A DNA stretch of 64,000 nucleotides. It comes from Armatimonadetes bacterium Uphvl-Ar2. Lineage in GTDB: Bacteria > Armatimonadota > Fimbriimonadia > Fimbriimonadales > Fimbriimonadaceae. The notes below the pieces were generated by a model, which was not told where the DNA came from, searched no databases, and saw nothing but the letters and a program-made list of their open reading frames with translations. Below are positions 25,153 through 33,656 of the stretch, one piece after another. Each line of letters begins with the position of its first letter. Position 1 is the first letter of the stretch. A program made the position numbers and the translations under genes. Where the stretch lies: the NCBI GenBank assembly GCA_002162095.1, contig CP021424.1:1550001-1614000 (forward strand), read 5' to 3'.

Positions 25153-26111
25153 TGGCCACCAAATCCACGCGAAGAGAACTCCTGGCGGCGGGCGGGGCCC
25201 TGGGCGGCTCGCTCCTGGCTTCCAAGGTGCTGGGAACCTGGCCGGGCAACCAAGATGCCGCGCTCAAGCGCGTGCTTCGCATCGCTCACCTCACCGATAT
25301 TCACGTTCAGCCCGAGCGCAAAGGGGGAGAGGGCATGGCCCACGCGCTGGAACAAGTGAACGGTCTGGCCGATAAGCCCGACCTGATCCTGACCGGAGGT
25401 GACCTCATCATGGACTCGTTCGGGGCCGACAAGGACCGCACCAAGGTGCAGTGGGATCTCTTCGACTCGGTCATCCGCAACCACAACGATCTGCCCGTGC
25501 GGCATTGCCTGGGCAACCACGATTACTGGAATGGCGCGGGCGGCGGCGGCAAGAACGACCCCATGTTCGGCTGGAAGTGGGCGGAAGATGTCTTGAAGCT
25601 TGAAGCGCCGTACTACGCCTTCCGTCAGGCTGGGTGGCAGTTCATTGTTTTGCAAAGCACCATGCCGTTGGGTGGCGGCTACACGGCCAAGCTCGATGAT
25701 GCCCAGTTTGAGTGGCTAGAGGACACCTTGGCGAAGACCCCCAAGGAGATGCCGGTGCTCGTGCTCTCCCACATCCCCATCCTCAGCATCTGCGCCGCGC
25801 TCGCCGGCGACACCGAGAAAACCGGCAACTGGGTGACGCCGGGCTCGTGGATGCACATTGATGCTCGCAAGCTCAAAGACCTGTTCTATAAGAACCCCAA
25901 CGTCAAGGTGTGCCTCAGCGGGCACGAGCATCTTGTGGATCGTGTGGAGTACCTCGGGGTGAACTATCTGTGCAGCGGTGCCGTGAGTGGCGGCTGGTGG
26001 GGTGGCAACTTCATGGAGTTCGGTCCGGGTTACGCGCTGGTGGACCTCTTTGAAGACGGCACCTTCCGCAATGAGTTCGTCCCCTCGGGTTGGGTCTCGG
26101 CGGCGGAGTAA
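25152..26111 (+). CDS. Tat-exported calcineurin-like metallophosphoesterase (copy 2)
   Basis: A 319-aa paralogue of the preceding gene; the two are clearly similar along their whole length. It has the signal [19 protein letters not shown] and the same metal motifs ([42 protein letters not shown]). The last His motif is GHEH instead of GHVH. The largest differences lie near the central substrate-facing loop, so the copies may differ in specificity. Confidence 0.92.
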   Translation: MATKSTRRELLAAGGALGGSLLASKVLGTWPGNQDAALKRVLRIAHLTDIHVQPERKGGEGMAHALEQVNGLADKPDLILTGGDLIMDSFGADKDRTKVQWDLFDSVIRNHNDLPVRHCLGNHDYWNGAGGGGKNDPMFGWKWAEDVLKLEAPYYAFRQAGWQFIVLQSTMPLGGGYTAKLDDAQFEWLEDTLAKTPKEMPVLVLSHIPILSICAALAGDTEKTGNWVTPGSWMHIDARKLKDLFYKNPNVKVCLSGHEHLVDRVEYLGVNYLCSGAVSGGWWGGNFMEFGPGYALVDLFEDGTFRNEFVPSGWVSAAE

Positions 26112-26159
26112 GGCGGGCCGTTTGCGGCAAGTTCCCGAGGCGGAAACCAGAGCGATAGG

Positions 26160-26165
26160 TACAAC
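26160..26165 (+). promoter_or_regulatory. -10 box TACAAC for typA
   Basis: TACAAC ends 9 bp before the typA ATG at 26175. No clear Shine-Dalgarno is present. Confidence 0.35.
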
Positions 26166-26174
26166 CGAAGGCGC

Positions 26175-28001
26175 ATGAGCGCCCCGAACCTCCGCAATAT
26201 CGGCATCATTGCCCACGTTGACCACGGCAAAACCACCCTGGTCGACGCCCTGTTTCGCCAGTCGGGGCTGTTCCGCGAGAACGAATCGGTCCAAGACCGA
26301 GTAATGGACCGCAACGACTTGGAGCGCGAGCGCGGCATCACCATTCTTAGTAAGGTGGCCAGCACCAAGTTCCAGGGCACCAAGATCAACATCGTGGATA
26401 CGCCGGGCCACGCCGACTTCGGGGGCGAAGTCGAGCGCGTGCTCAGCATGGTGGACGGCGCCCTGCTGGTGGTGGACGCCAACGAAGGCCCGATGCCGCA
26501 GACCCGGTTTGTGCTGAAGAAGGCGCTGGCTAACGGCCTCAAGATCGTGGCCGTCATCAACAAAGTAGACCGTGAGGGCGCGCGCCCCATGGAAGCCTAC
26601 GACAAGCTTCTCGACCTCTTCATTGACCTCGGTGCCAACGAGGAAGACCTCGAATTTCCCTACGTATTTGCCAGCGGGGCCTCGGGCTGGGCGCGCCGTA
26701 GCCTGGACGACACCGACATGGACATGCGGGTGCTGTTCGAGACCATCGTTGAGCACATCCCTGCTCCGAAGGTGCAGAGCGATGGCCCGGCGCAATTCCA
26801 GGTCAACAACCTGGACTACAACGACTACGTGGGCCGCATGTTTGGGGGCAAGCTCCTTCGCGGCCGCCTGCGCGTCGGCGACCGCCTGACGAGCGTGGGC
26901 GAAGGCGGCAAGCTGCAGTCCTTTAACACCACCAAGGTGTGGACGTACGCCGGTTTGCAACTCCAAGAGTGCGACATGGTGGAAGCCGGTGAGATCGTCA
27001 TGGTTTCGGGCTTGGATGACGTCCTCATCGGTGACTCGGTGTGCGATGCCCAGTTCGTAGATCCGCTGCCGCGCATCGAAGTTGAGCCCAGCACGCTCAC
27101 CATGAGCTTCTTTGCCAACACCAGCCCGCTCTCGGGCAAGGACGGCGGCAAGTTCCTCACCATCCACAAGATTCGCGAGCGGATGGAGAAGGAGGAGAAG
27201 GTCAGCGTCACGCTCAAGATTGACCGCGATGCCCCCGCCGACACCGTGAAGGTGGCCGCGCGCGGCGAAATGCAGCTCTCGGTGCTGATTGAGACGATGC
27301 GCCGCGAGGGCTTCGAAATGGCCATCGCCCGCCCGGAAGTCATCTTCAAGGAGAACGACCGCGGCCAACGGCTCGAACCGATTGAGCTCCTGATCCTCGA
27401 ATTGCCCGATGAAGCCATGGGCGGCACGCTAGAAGAACTCAGCCGCCGCAAGGGCGAGATGACCGGGATGACCCAGATCGGCAACGACCGCTCGCGGGTG
27501 GAGGCCACTATCCCGACCCGCGGTCTCATCGGTTTCCGCAGCGTCTTCCTCACTCTCACCCGGGGTACGGGCACCATCAGCAGCTTGTTTGAAGGCTACG
27601 AAGCCTTCCGCGGTCCGGTGCAGAGCCGCGCCACCGGTTCGCTCATCGCCAAGGACGACGGGAAGATGACCCGCTACGCCTACGAAGACGTGCAAGAGCG
27701 GGGCACCCTGTTCTATCCCGTCGGCACCGACGTGTACGGGGGGATGATTGTGGGGCAGTGCAGTCGCGACGAGGACATGGTGGTGAACATCACCAAGACC
27801 AAGGCCGCCACCAACATGCGCAGCGCCAATGCGGACGCCACCACGGTGCTGGACGCCCACATTGATTTCTCGCTGGAACAGGCACTTTCCTGGCTTCGCG
27901 ATGACGAACTTCTGGAAGTGACGCCCAAGATGCTTCGCTTCCGCAAGAAGGTGCTGGACCACAGCATGCGCAAGGTCAGCGAACGCAAGGCTCAGGTCTA
28001 A
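26175..28001 (+). CDS. typA: Ribosome-associated translational GTPase BipA/TypA
   Basis: A 608-aa translational GTPase, full length. The G domain has [15 protein letters not shown] (P-loop), ERGITI (switch I), [12 protein letters not shown] (G3) and [11 protein letters not shown] (G4). EF-G-like domains II, III and V follow, with [17 protein letters not shown] in domain II and [19 protein letters not shown] in domain V. The BipA-specific C-terminal domain ends [20 protein letters not shown] plus a basic tail. It acts on the 70S ribosome or 50S assembly under stress and cold. Confidence 0.97.
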   Translation: MSAPNLRNIGIIAHVDHGKTTLVDALFRQSGLFRENESVQDRVMDRNDLERERGITILSKVASTKFQGTKINIVDTPGHADFGGEVERVLSMVDGALLVVDANEGPMPQTRFVLKKALANGLKIVAVINKVDREGARPMEAYDKLLDLFIDLGANEEDLEFPYVFASGASGWARRSLDDTDMDMRVLFETIVEHIPAPKVQSDGPAQFQVNNLDYNDYVGRMFGGKLLRGRLRVGDRLTSVGEGGKLQSFNTTKVWTYAGLQLQECDMVEAGEIVMVSGLDDVLIGDSVCDAQFVDPLPRIEVEPSTLTMSFFANTSPLSGKDGGKFLTIHKIRERMEKEEKVSVTLKIDRDAPADTVKVAARGEMQLSVLIETMRREGFEMAIARPEVIFKENDRGQRLEPIELLILELPDEAMGGTLEELSRRKGEMTGMTQIGNDRSRVEATIPTRGLIGFRSVFLTLTRGTGTISSLFEGYEAFRGPVQSRATGSLIAKDDGKMTRYAYEDVQERGTLFYPVGTDVYGGMIVGQCSRDEDMVVNITKTKAATNMRSANADATTVLDAHIDFSLEQALSWLRDDELLEVTPKMLRFRKKVLDHSMRKVSERKAQV

Positions 28002-28021
28002 TCCGCGCCTTCACTAACCGC

Positions 28022-28064
28022 CAGACAAAAAAATGGACGCAAGTCTCCTTGCGTCCGATGTCTG
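28022..28064. terminator. Compound hairpin after typA
   Basis: An inner perfect stem GGACGCAAG / CTTGCGTCC (28035-28043, 28048-28056) lies within an outer CAGACA / TGTCTG pairing. The A-run lies to the left, so the U-tract is on the minus-strand transcript. On the plus strand it is a strong hairpin without a good U-tract. Confidence 0.6.
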
Positions 28065-28281
28065 CTTGTTGTGATCGCAAACCCGACTTGTCCATCAGGC
28101 GTTACGTCACTATCAATGATGGCGAAGCCCGTGTTAAGAATTAGTGAACCAAGCCAAAAGGTCTAGGCGAAATGGCTTCAAATCCCCCGCAAAAGTGCGG
28201 GTGGGGAAAGACAAACCCCGTTGTTGTAACAGCCTTGACTGGGCAAAGGTATTCATTGCGGGGTTTTGGTAGAATGCCCGC
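28065..28281. other. Intergenic region with alternative hairpins
   Basis: About 215 bp with no gene seen. It contains CCCCCGC / GCGGGTGGGG (28183-28207), GGGG-AAAGACAAA-CCCC, and AAACCCCG / CGGGGTTT (28213-28220 and 28259-28266), which compete for the same bases. A TTGACT at 28235 has no -10 at normal spacing. No known riboswitch consensus matched by eye. Confidence 0.35.
28270..28275 (+). promoter_or_regulatory. -10 box TAGAAT
   Basis: TAGAAT ends 6 bp before the ATG at 28282: leaderless-type spacing. Confidence 0.45.
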
Positions 28282-29964
28282 ATGAACCGTCTTTTCCTCC
28301 TGCTGGTGATGGGCCTTTGGGTGGCCCTGGCCGGGGCGCAGACCCGCGTTGTCTTGCAGGGTCCGCTACGGACGCTTGAGGATGGGGGCAAGGTGTACCG
28401 GGTCACGCTGAAGGAAGCCCCCTCCGGTGTTCCCATGACGCTGGGCATCACCGCCGAGCCGCGCGAGGCCGCCGCCGTGCGCCCGCTGCCCGGTCGCGCC
28501 CAGGCCACTTGGTTCACCGATGCGGCACGCGGACAAGTTCTGGAAGCCGCCGTTTACGTGCGCCCGGATACACTCGGGGCCGTCAAGGTCGTCGGTTTTG
28601 CCAATCCCACCGGCTTCTTCTGGAATGCAGCGTCGGACTTCAGCTGGCTCCCGGTGGCGGCGCTACCGGCCCCGACCCTCAGTTCGCCTATCAGTGGGCG
28701 CATCGTGTCGGCCTCGCCGGTGTTCCGAGTGCGCATCGACACCCCCACCACGGTGACGGCGACCTACGAAATCGAAGTTACCAACGGCTCGACCATCAAC
28801 CGTACCTACACCGTGCTAGGTACCACCAACGCCTTTGGCCTCTATTACACGCCGTGGACGGCCGGATTCCCCTTGGGCGTCTACCAGTGGCGAGCACGCG
28901 GCATCGATGGCGCGGGCGTGCCGGGGCCGTGGTCGGCTTCACGGAGCTTTACGGCTTCGGGCGGCATTGACGCGGCGGGCGGCATCTCGCAGACGGCTTT
29001 CAACAACCTCCGCGCGGCGGGGTGGATGAACCACTTCGCGGCCAGCTGGGGTGGCTACAACGTGTGGCCGGCGGCCCGGCAGAACATGATCAACGCCACC
29101 AACGCGGGCATGGAAGTGGCGATGTACGTCTTCCTCAATTTCGATAACGGCAGCACCATTAGCGGGGCTCCGGCCAACCAAACCGGGCAGTGGCAGGTGG
29201 ACCGTGCGCTGGCCAACGTGGGCTACACCGGGCTGGGCTCGCTCCCGTTTGACCTCAAATACATCATGATCGACATCGAGAACCGGTTCTGGGGAACGAT
29301 GTCGCAGGCCGACCGTGTGCAACGGATCGCCGAAGCCGTGCAGCGGGTGCGCAACCTGGGCTTCCGTCCGATGATCTACACCCGGAACGAAGGCTTCAAC
29401 CCCTGGTGGAACGACGCCACGGGCAGCAGCCGAGACTTCAAGGAGCTGTACCTGTGGGGCAGCAAACCCGAAACGGAAACGGCCGTGTTCCAAGACGACC
29501 TGCTTCTGGATGTGGGCAACAACTGGGTGCGATTTGGCGGCTGGACCTCGCGCGGGGGCAAGCAGCACCTGCTGGACAAAACCGTGTTCGGGGCTCGCAT
29601 TGACATGAACGTGTGGGATCCGGCGGTGTGGGATCAACCGGCGCTCAGCCCGGGCGCGGTGAACTTTTCGGCCCCCACTCACAACATCGTGCGCCTTGCC
29701 GACGGTTCCTATCGCCTCACCATGACCCTGCGCAACACCGGGAATGTGGAAGCCTACGCGGTGCGCGTCGACCAACCCCGCCTCGCCTTCACCACCCTGC
29801 CGGGCAGATTCTCAATGGGCATGATCCCGCCGGGGCAATCCAGTTCGCTGGTGTTCACCTTCCCGGCTAGCACGGGCGTGCCGGGCACGCGCACGGTGGG
29901 GCAGTTTAGGGTCCTGACGGGCGATGGCCCGCGCTTCTTGGCCGCCAGTGTGACGTTGCCGTGA
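28282..29964 (+). CDS. Secreted protein with Ig/FN3-like region and GH25-like barrel
   Basis: A 560-aa exported protein with signal peptide MNRLFLLLVMGLWVALAGAQ. Residues 130-230 resemble a fibronectin-type beta domain (LPAPTLSSPISGRIVSASPV, YQWRARGIDGAGVPGPWSAS). Residues 235-450 look like a TIM barrel of the GH25 lysozyme type: GYNVWPAARQNMINATNAGM, then KYIMIDIENRFWG near 327 (a D-x-E at a strand end, as in GH25 catalytic sites), IAEAVQRVRNLGFRPMIYT, and NEGFNPWW. A C-terminal domain (VRLADGSYRLTMTLRNTGNV) resembles a CARDB/NPCBM-like beta sandwich. It may act on cell-wall or other glycans; the family match is by eye only. The pabA start overlaps its stop. Confidence 0.6.
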   Translation: MNRLFLLLVMGLWVALAGAQTRVVLQGPLRTLEDGGKVYRVTLKEAPSGVPMTLGITAEPREAAAVRPLPGRAQATWFTDAARGQVLEAAVYVRPDTLGAVKVVGFANPTGFFWNAASDFSWLPVAALPAPTLSSPISGRIVSASPVFRVRIDTPTTVTATYEIEVTNGSTINRTYTVLGTTNAFGLYYTPWTAGFPLGVYQWRARGIDGAGVPGPWSASRSFTASGGIDAAGGISQTAFNNLRAAGWMNHFAASWGGYNVWPAARQNMINATNAGMEVAMYVFLNFDNGSTISGAPANQTGQWQVDRALANVGYTGLGSLPFDLKYIMIDIENRFWGTMSQADRVQRIAEAVQRVRNLGFRPMIYTRNEGFNPWWNDATGSSRDFKELYLWGSKPETETAVFQDDLLLDVGNNWVRFGGWTSRGGKQHLLDKTVFGARIDMNVWDPAVWDQPALSPGAVNFSAPTHNIVRLADGSYRLTMTLRNTGNVEAYAVRVDQPRLAFTTLPGRFSMGMIPPGQSSSLVFTFPASTGVPGTRTVGQFRVLTGDGPRFLAASVTLP

Positions 29965-30563
29965 TTCTGGTTATTGACAACTACGATAGCTTCACTTACA
30001 ACCTGGTCCAGTACCTCGGCATCCTCGGGGCCGAGCTGGACGTGCGCCGCAATGATGAAGTGACGCTGGAGGAAGTGGTGGCGATGCGCCCGGAGCGCAT
30101 CTTGCTTTCCCCGGGGCCGTGCACGCCCAACGAAAGCGGCGTTTGCTTGGAAGTGCTGCAAGAAGCGCTGGACGGAACGCGACTGGCCGGGGTGCCGATC
30201 TTCGGTGTATGTCTGGGGATGCAAGCGATGGGGTTGGTGGCCGGGGCCGAAATCCGGCGGGCCCGCACCATTCGGCACGGCAAGACTTCGCCCGTGGAGC
30301 ACGATGGCGCGGGGGTCTTTGCGGGCGTGCCGAACCCCGTGGCCGCCATCCGCTACCACTCGCTCGTCATCGAGCCCACCACGCTCAACGACGACTGGAA
30401 AACCACAGCCTTCACCACGGACGACCAGGAACTGATGGGCATCCGGCATCGCACGTTGCCGTTAGAAGGGGTGCAGTTCCACCCGGAGAGCGTCCTCACC
30501 GAATCGGGCCTCCGAATGATGGAGAATTTCCTCGCTACCCCTGCCCAGAAAGTTTTATTATAG
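29961..30563 (+). CDS. pabA: Anthranilate/aminodeoxychorismate synthase glutamine amidotransferase
   Basis: A 200-aa class I glutamine amidotransferase that supplies ammonia to the TrpE or PabB partner. DNYDSFTYNLVQYLG is the signature N-terminus; LLSPGPCTPNESG, PIFGVCLGMQA (catalytic Cys84) and VQFHPES (His and Glu of the triad) are present. TrpG and PabA are not separable by sequence, and many bacteria use one protein for both; no partner gene is nearby. The GTG start overlaps the preceding stop by 4 bp. Confidence 0.92.
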   Translation: MILVIDNYDSFTYNLVQYLGILGAELDVRRNDEVTLEEVVAMRPERILLSPGPCTPNESGVCLEVLQEALDGTRLAGVPIFGVCLGMQAMGLVAGAEIRRARTIRHGKTSPVEHDGAGVFAGVPNPVAAIRYHSLVIEPTTLNDDWKTTAFTTDDQELMGIRHRTLPLEGVQFHPESVLTESGLRMMENFLATPAQKVLL

Positions 30564-30624
30564 TTATCCCTAACATATTTTAAGAAATCTGGCGTTTGTC
30601 CGCCCGAGGGGAGTAGAGAAGAAT

Positions 30625-30948
30625 GTGGCGGACAATATGAAACAAAACCTCGAAGACGTGACCAACAAAGTCGGAGGACCCGGAGCGACGGACAAGGTCG
30701 AAGGGAAGATGCAGGAAGTGGGCGGCCACATTAAGGAAGCCGCTGGCAACCTGACCGGAAACGAGAAGCTGGAAGCCGAAGGCAAAGCTGATCAAGTCAA
30801 GGGCATCGGCAAGCAGTGGGTCGGCGAAGTCAAGGAAAAGGCCGCATCGGCCGTTGACCACGTCGTCGGCGGTGCCAAAGCCGTAGTCGAAACCGCGAAG
30901 GAAATGAAGGACGGAAAGGACTGCAAGGACGGCAAGTCCGGTCCGTAG
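30625..30948 (+). CDS. CsbD family stress protein
   Basis: A 107-aa hydrophilic helical protein of the CsbD type: [20 protein letters not shown], then [21 protein letters not shown] and [15 protein letters not shown]. CsbD proteins are general-stress proteins with no known enzymatic role. The C-terminal tail here is short and Lys/Asp-rich. Start is GTG at 30625, or the ATG four codons later; GAGGGGAG lies upstream. It is followed by a DUF1328 membrane peptide, a frequent neighbour of CsbD genes. Confidence 0.88.
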   Translation: MADNMKQNLEDVTNKVGGPGATDKVEGKMQEVGGHIKEAAGNLTGNEKLEAEGKADQVKGIGKQWVGEVKEKAASAVDHVVGGAKAVVETAKEMKDGKDCKDGKSGP

Positions 30949-30964
30949 TCGGGGGAGGCAACAC

Positions 30965-31123
30965 TTGCTCAGTTACGCTGTACTCTTCTTGATCATAGCG
31001 ATCGTGGCCGGAGTCCTCGGATTCGGCGGCGTCAGCGGCATTGCCGCAACAATCGCACAGGTTTGCTTTGTGCTCTTCCTGATCTTAGCGATCTTCAGCT
31101 TTATGAACAAGCGCAAGGTTTAG
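30965..31123 (+). CDS. DUF1328 / UPF0391 small membrane protein
   Basis: A 52-aa protein read directly from the sequence, too short for usual ORF cut-offs. It starts TTG and translates as [20 protein letters not shown] followed by [15 protein letters not shown] and [17 protein letters not shown]. This is the standard DUF1328 pattern: two membrane helices around a short G-rich turn with a basic end. GGGGGAGGC lies about 6 bp before the TTG. It is probably co-transcribed with the CsbD gene as a stress pair and is followed by a good terminator. Confidence 0.88.
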   Translation: MLSYAVLFLIIAIVAGVLGFGGVSGIAATIAQVCFVLFLILAIFSFMNKRKV

Positions 31124-31149
31124 CCTCCTCGGTCTCGACGACCAAAACG

Positions 31150-31178
31150 AAAGGCCCGCGCCTCATCGCGGGCTTTTT
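31150..31178 (+). terminator. Rho-independent terminator after the CsbD/DUF1328 pair
   Basis: The stem GCCCGCG / CGCGGGC (31154-31160, 31167-31173) is flanked by AAAG and CTTTTT, so it could also work for the minus-strand gene. Confidence 0.85.
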
Positions 31179-31196
31179 CGTATCTGCGACGGCCAT

Positions 31197-31748
31197 TTAG
31201 TCTGTTTCGAGAGACACCTGGAGGCGGGCGGCAAACTCCCGGGTGGCCGCCGGTGATGTCAGGTGAATCCACTGCTTGCCCGCGTAGCGTGGTTCTTGGC
31301 GCATGGCCGTGTATTGACGGCGACGCCGAAAATAGGTACGGAAAAACCAAATCCATAGCCCATCCGGCCATTTGATGAGCTCCCACAAGCGCTGCTGGTT
31401 GCCGTTGCAGATGGGTCGTCCTGTGCGACAGTCCACCCAAGTGCGGCGGAAGAGTTGCCGCGCGTTTACGGTAAAGGGCAAGTCAATCCAGACGATGGTG
31501 TCGGCCCGCTCCCAGATCATTTCGCGCACCGCGCGGTAGTTGCCCTCCATTACCCAGCGGTCAGCGCCAATGGTGGCCTGCACATCTCGGACAAATTCCT
31601 CCTGGGGGGCGGGTTGCCAGTTCGGTCGCCAGTGGAGGGTATCCAGGCTGGTGTGGGGGAGGTTATAGGCTTGGGCCAGCGCCCGTGCGAGCGTCGTTTT
31701 CCCGCTTCCGGTAGTCCCCACCACCACCACGCGATTCGGCGCCTCCAT
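31197..31748 (-). CDS. P-loop kinase, FlaR/adenylate-kinase-like
   Basis: A 183-aa P-loop NTPase with Walker A VVVGTTGSGKTTLARALAQ near residues 8-26. The segment LPHTSLDTLHWRPNWQPAPQ followed by WVMEGNYRAVREMIWERAD and TIVWIDLPF matches 'DNA topology modulation protein' FlaR-like and shikimate-kinase-like small kinases (LDxLxW...W...GNY). The true substrate of this family is not established. The start follows a TAGACT box 7 bp upstream. Confidence 0.8.
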   Translation of the reverse strand: MEAPNRVVVVGTTGSGKTTLARALAQAYNLPHTSLDTLHWRPNWQPAPQEEFVRDVQATIGADRWVMEGNYRAVREMIWERADTIVWIDLPFTVNARQLFRRTWVDCRTGRPICNGNQQRLWELIKWPDGLWIWFFRTYFRRRRQYTAMRQEPRYAGKQWIHLTSPAATREFAARLQVSLETD

Positions 31749-31755
31749 GCCCGGG

Positions 31756-31761
31756 AGTCTA
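31756..31761 (-). promoter_or_regulatory. -10 box TAGACT
   Basis: It reads TAGACT on the minus strand and ends 7 bp before the kinase start codon. Confidence 0.4.
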
Positions 31762-31789
31762 TCTCAGGGCAAATGAGGTATCAGAGGTC

Positions 31790-32347
31790 ATGTTTCGGTC
31801 GTTACGGACCATCCACAAGTGGGCGGGGCTCATCAGTTCGCTCATTCTCATGACCATTGCGGTCACGGGGTTCTTCCTGGCGGTGAAGGGCAAAGTGAGC
31901 TGGATGCGGCCCCCCGTGGTGCCCGCCACTGAGGTCAAAGACTTCAAAACCGTGGTGAGCCCGGGGTTGGCCATGGAGATTGCGTTCGCTCAGAACCTCG
32001 CCGACCTCAAGGACCCGAGCGATGTGGACCGCGTGGATTACCGGCCCAAAGACAACACCTTTAAGGTGCTGAGCAAGAAGGGTTACCACGAGGTGCAGGT
32101 GGATGGCAGCACCGGGCAGGTGCTGCAGGTGGCCACTCGCAACGACTCGTTGATGGAGGACATCCACGACCTCAGCTTCTTCGCCGAATGGACGCACGAA
32201 TGGCTGCTACCGTCGGTGGCGGTGATCCTCTTTATGCTCAGCACGAGCGGGGTGGTGATGTTCTTCACGCCGGTGGTGCGGCGGTGGAAATTTAAGCGCC
32301 AGGGCCAAGCGGCAAAAGGGCCGCCCACCGGCAAGAGCCCCGCGTAA
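31790..32347 (+). CDS. PepSY-associated transmembrane protein
   Basis: A 185-aa inner-membrane protein. RTIHKWAGLISSLILMTIAV is the start typical of PepSY_TM proteins (a His in the first helix). A periplasmic PepSY-like domain follows (DRVDYRPKDNTFKVLSKKGY, HEVQVDGSTGQVLQVATRND), then a second helix after DIHDLSFFAEWTHEWLLPSV. It is a short one-domain version. Some relatives act in iron uptake or as ferric/flavin reductase partners; no such gene is adjacent. Confidence 0.82.
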   Translation: MFRSLRTIHKWAGLISSLILMTIAVTGFFLAVKGKVSWMRPPVVPATEVKDFKTVVSPGLAMEIAFAQNLADLKDPSDVDRVDYRPKDNTFKVLSKKGYHEVQVDGSTGQVLQVATRNDSLMEDIHDLSFFAEWTHEWLLPSVAVILFMLSTSGVVMFFTPVVRRWKFKRQGQAAKGPPTGKSPA

Positions 32348-32350
32348 AAT
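32345..32350 (+). promoter_or_regulatory. -10 box TAAAAT
   Basis: TAAAAT overlaps the stop of the PepSY gene and ends 7 bp before the lipoprotein ATG at 32358. Confidence 0.45.
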
Positions 32351-32357
32351 AGGCGTT

Positions 32358-32939
32358 ATGCAAAAGTTTTGCGTTTTGGCCTTAGGCCTCGTTCTCCTCG
32401 CCGGGTGCACGTCCTCGCCGACGATGGCCGAGGAGCCCGCCGCGAATAACGCAACGACGCCGGCCGCCGGAACTCCAGAAGCCACGGCCCCCGAAGCCGC
32501 GCCCAAGGATGAGACCGTGAAGATGCCCGAGGAAGGCGCTGCGGAGCCCGCTCCGGCTCCGATTCCGGCCGCCCTCACCGGTGAGTTCAAGGTCATTGGC
32601 AATGAGTCCATTATTGCGGCCATCACGCAGCGCGAAGGCGAACTGACCGACGCGGACAAGAAGGATAAGAAGTTCAATACGCTCCGCGAAGCCTATGCCA
32701 ACGCGGGCATGATGATCAGCGCCAACGGGGCGTTTGTGCTCAGCGAGCCGCAGAACCTGAAGGCCTCCCTGCGCAAGGAAGGCACGCTCTCCATCGAGGG
32801 CAACAAGGTCATCCTCAAGGTGGCGAAGGTGGACGGCAAGGACAAGGCCGAAACCATGACCGGCACTCTCCTGCCCGACGGCCACATCGTGCTAACGCTG
32901 GGCGGCATCGAGACCGAACTGACCAACCACAACCACTAA
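32358..32939 (+). CDS. Lipoprotein with Ala/Glu/Pro-rich linker (paralogue A)
   Basis: A 193-aa predicted lipoprotein: VLALGLVLLAGC gives the lipobox Cys at about residue 16. A long low-complexity linker follows (TTPAAGTPEATAPEAAPKDE). The C-terminal domain (KVIGNESIIAAITQREGELT ... EGTLSIEGNKVILKVAKVDG ... GHIVLTLGGIETELTNHNH) is strand-rich and shows the same design as the next gene, which suggests a duplication. Function unknown; the pattern of a reported residual 'GxxTL' strand repeat is structural only. Confidence 0.72.
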   Translation: MQKFCVLALGLVLLAGCTSSPTMAEEPAANNATTPAAGTPEATAPEAAPKDETVKMPEEGAAEPAPAPIPAALTGEFKVIGNESIIAAITQREGELTDADKKDKKFNTLREAYANAGMMISANGAFVLSEPQNLKASLRKEGTLSIEGNKVILKVAKVDGKDKAETMTGTLLPDGHIVLTLGGIETELTNHNH

Positions 32940-33002
32940 GGTCAGCCCTAAGGAATCGCTCGGGCCGAAGTTCGGTTACGTGCGATTCCGACCCATAGCG
33001 AC

Positions 33003-33029
33003 TTGTACACAGAGGAATGTGTGTACAAT
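33003..33029 (+). promoter_or_regulatory. Symmetric operator-like site with embedded -10
   Basis: The perfect inverted repeat TTGTACAC - 10 bp - GTGTACAA spans 33003-33028. Its right arm contains the -10 box TACAAT (33024-33029), which ends 7 bp before the ATG at 33037, and its left arm TTGTAC lies 15 bp upstream of that box. A dimeric regulator bound here would block the promoter. Confidence 0.5.
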
Positions 33030-33036
33030 GCCCGCG

Positions 33037-33567
33037 ATGAAGATGAAATCTTTCATTCCCCTCGTGGGCTCGCTTGTGCTGGCTTGGGCGTTGTTTGGTT
33101 GTGCTCCCTCCGCCACGGCGGAAGGTGAAACGGGGACCGGCACCGGCACCTCGACGGAGGCTCCCAAGAAGGAAGCTCCCGCGCACGTGGGCAGCTACAA
33201 GATCGCTCTTTCGGCTGAGCAAGAGAAGCAGATGGCGGAAGCTGACAAGGCTCTGGCTGACCTGAAGGCGAAGGATCCGAAGATGGCCGAAGGCATGCCG
33301 AATCCGCGCGAGATGATGGACAAGATGGTGATGGAACTGAAGGAAGACGGTACGTTCTCGATCGCCATTCCGGGTGCCAACGGGATTTCTACCGCCACCG
33401 GTAAGTACACCATCGAAGGCGACAAGATCACCATGACGGCGGAAATGCTGGACGGCAAGAAGGCCGAAGGCAACGATGCGAAGCCGGAATCGGCCAAGTA
33501 CGATGCCGCTGCGGGCACCATCACTCTGGGTGAAGGCGCCAACCAAGCCACCTTCAAGAAGGCCTAA
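33037..33567 (+). CDS. Lipoprotein (paralogue B)
   Basis: A 176-aa predicted lipoprotein: MKMKSFIPLVGSLVLAWALF then GC, with acylation at Cys22. A short Gly/Thr/Glu linker precedes a helical stretch (LSAEQEKQMAEADKALADLK) and a strand-rich domain (KEDGTFSIAIPGANGISTAT, GKYTIEGDKITMTAEMLDGK, GTITLGEGANQATFKKA). The domain order resembles the upstream lipoprotein. The frame also has an ATG at 33028, but that ATG lies within the -10 box, so 33037 is the likely leaderless start. Function unknown. Confidence 0.75.
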   Translation: MKMKSFIPLVGSLVLAWALFGCAPSATAEGETGTGTGTSTEAPKKEAPAHVGSYKIALSAEQEKQMAEADKALADLKAKDPKMAEGMPNPREMMDKMVMELKEDGTFSIAIPGANGISTATGKYTIEGDKITMTAEMLDGKKAEGNDAKPESAKYDAAAGTITLGEGANQATFKKA

Positions 33568-33596
33568 GCCCCCTTTCGTCTCTTCATACAAAAACC

Positions 33597-33640
33597 AACG
33601 ACCCGGACGGCGATGGAGCGCCAACCGGGTCGTTTTCTTT
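33597..33640. terminator. Rho-independent terminator
   Basis: AACGACCCGG (33597-33606) pairs with CCGGGTCGTT (33625-33634), followed by TTCTTTT. It serves the lipoprotein gene and, less well, the convergent hydrolase gene. Confidence 0.8.
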
Positions 33641-33656
33641 TGCCTAGCCCTCGTGG

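Noticed and set aside
28134-28281. Riboswitch before the GH25-like gene
   Set aside because: Hairpins exist, but no match by eye to cyclic-di-GMP, TPP, glycine, cobalamin, SAM or guanidine motifs, and the downstream gene appears to have a leaderless promoter that would exclude the element from its mRNA.
33028-33036. ATG at 33028 as start of the second lipoprotein
   Set aside because: It lies inside the TACAAT -10 box; the ATG at 33037 has the usual 7-bp spacing and gives a normal signal peptide.
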